Assembly: GCA_020353135.1 (NCBI GenBank)
Contig: CP070688.1
Location: 1,299,656-1,306,293 of the forward strand
DNA: 6,638 bases
Source of the DNA: Chloroflexota bacterium
GTDB lineage: Bacteria > Chloroflexota > Anaerolineae > Promineifilales > Promineifilaceae
Direction of reading: 5' to 3'
Shown here: positions 5,983 through 6,638 of the stretch, piece after piece
How the letters are laid out: every line of letters begins with the position of its first letter
How positions within the stretch are numbered: position 1 is the first letter of the stretch
The notes under the pieces: model-generated
Databases searched by the model: none
Told to the model about the DNA's origin: nothing
The model's input: only the letters and a program-made list of their open reading frames with translations
Made by a program: the position numbers and the translations under genes

Positions 5983-6638
5983 TTAAGATTGGGGCGACAA
6001 TTCGAGCTCGGGTTTGTCCTTGATCAGTTGCTTTACGTCCGATTTCAGTATCCGGCCGTCTTTCCCGGATCCCTGAATGGTATCAGGATCGATTCCGTAC
6101 TGTTGGGCTAGCTTGAGGGCGGCTCGCGTCAGGGACACCTTGTGCTCCGGCTGCACTTGTTCCGGCTGCGTTTGTTCCGGTTGCACCTGCTCCGGTTGCG
6201 CTTGCTCCGGTTGCACTTGTTCCGGCTGTGCTTGTTCCGGTTGCACTTGCTCCGGTTGCGCTTGCTCCGGCTGCTTACCAGCGGGCGGCGAAGCCGCCTC
6301 GGGCGAGCCGCCATTAGCCAGCTCCGGCTGGACGTGGCCGTTCGAATGCCCCTCGTGTTCATGGACCGGCGTCGTCCGCAGGGCAACGCGGCCATAGGTT
6401 CCGCGCTCTGCTTCTTGCAGGCCAGCCAATGCCTCATCGAGCAGTTCTTCTGCGTCGGCATCCTGGTCACATAGCTCGACTACGCTGGCCACGCCGCGGA
6501 AGCCGGACTTCCTGGCGTTGTATTGGTCGAGGGCAAGCGGTACCGAACCCAGCCTGAGGTGCAGCTCCTCGACGTATACTTTGGCCTCTGGGCCGCACAT
6601 ATCAGGTATCAACAGGGCGAAGGTCGTATCGTCGTAAC
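5983..6638 (-). CDS. Degenerate GGDEF domain plus PEQ-repeat linker and E3/peripheral subunit-binding domain, 5' end beyond window
   Basis: The frame is open to the right edge and 217 residues are visible. Residues 1-87 resemble the C-terminal half of a GGDEF (diguanylate cyclase) domain: YDDTTFALLIPD in place of (R)YGGDEFALLLP, then a helix (EAKVYVEELHLRL), FRGVASV for SIGVA, and ELLDEALAGLQEAERGTYGRV for the ADxALYxAKxxGRN helix. The active-site GGDEF is DDTTF, so cyclase activity is unlikely. After a hydrophilic linker, residues 123-165 are nine PEQ-type pentapeptides (PEQAQ/PEQVQ alternating). Residues 166-208 match a peripheral subunit-binding (E3-binding) domain: LTRAALKLAQQYGIDPDTIQGSGKDGRILKSDVKQLI, with the GxGxxGRIxxxDV signature. 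That domain normally tethers E1 or E3 in 2-oxoacid dehydrogenases, but no lipoyl or acyltransferase part is visible. A TTG at 6612 is not the real start, because the domain begins upstream. A regulatory or scaffold role is inferred; the partner is unknown. Confidence 0.8.
   Translation of the reverse strand, partial: YDDTTFALLIPDMCGPEAKVYVEELHLRLGSVPLALDQYNARKSGFRGVASVVELCDQDADAEELLDEALAGLQEAERGTYGRVALRTTPVHEHEGHSNGHVQPELANGGSPEAASPPAGKQPEQAQPEQVQPEQAQPEQVQPEQAQPEQVQPEQTQPEQVQPEHKVSLTRAALKLAQQYGIDPDTIQGSGKDGRILKSDVKQLIKDKPELELSPQS
6146..6274. repeat. 15-base in-frame tandem repeat coding for PEQ(A/V)Q
   Basis: Eight full 15-base units beginning tccgg(c/t)tg run from 6146 to 6265, with a partial ninth to 6274. 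Read on the minus strand they encode QPEQA and QPEQV in turn, so the real period at the protein level is 30 bases. Differences between units are mostly synonymous or swap Ala and Val (once Thr). The repeat forms the flexible linker before the subunit-binding domain. Confidence 0.85.

Noticed and set aside
6077..6397. Plus-strand frame coding for a Cys-rich CSGCTCSGC repeat protein
   Set aside because: It is the antisense reading of the 15-base PEQ repeat. The minus-strand frame has a recognisable domain on both sides of the repeat, while the plus frame has none.

Overview
The window looks bacterial, with moderately high GC. All seven genes lie on the minus strand, so transcription runs from the right edge to the left. 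Taxonomy cannot be fixed from the sequence alone. The heptanucleotide repeat arrays between genes, the many sulfotransferases and the degenerate-GGDEF protein carrying an E2-type subunit-binding domain would suit a Chloroflexota (Anaerolineae-like) or cyanobacteria-like genome, but this is a low-confidence guess.

Layout in transcription order: (1) the 3' part of a protein made of a degenerate GGDEF domain, a PEQ(A/V)Q pentapeptide-repeat linker and a peripheral subunit-binding domain (5983-6638, open at the right edge). (2) A 14-helix Wzx-type polysaccharide flippase (4271-5869). (3) A divergent adenylylsulfate (APS) kinase-like P-loop protein (3551-4195). (4) A sulfotransferase of the Sulfotransfer_3 type (2571-3551). 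(5) A second, unrelated-looking sulfotransferase of the Sulfotransfer_2 type (1793-2518). (6) and (7) Two more Sulfotransfer_3-type paralogues (771-1793 and 1-731, the latter cut by the left edge). Genes 3 and 4 overlap as TGATG, and genes 5 and 6 overlap as TAATG, so translational coupling is likely. No other strand or gene direction is supported, and no gene-free stretch exceeds about 115 bases.

Taken together the genes read as a sulfated-glycan (exopolysaccharide, capsule or glycolipid) module. The kinase relative would supply or handle the PAPS sulfate donor, four sulfotransferases would decorate different positions, and the flippase would move the lipid-linked product across the membrane. 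No glycosyltransferase, polymerase or sulfate adenylyltransferase is visible here, so the rest of the pathway would have to lie outside.

The most unusual points are these. The APS kinase-like protein lacks the LDGD/R active-site signature and has a very basic segment where the substrate lid should be. The GGDEF-remnant protein carries a dehydrogenase-complex-type binding domain. Every non-overlapping gene junction in the window carries a short-period tandem repeat: heptads in three of them, and a 13-bp repeat spanning the flippase stop in the fourth.
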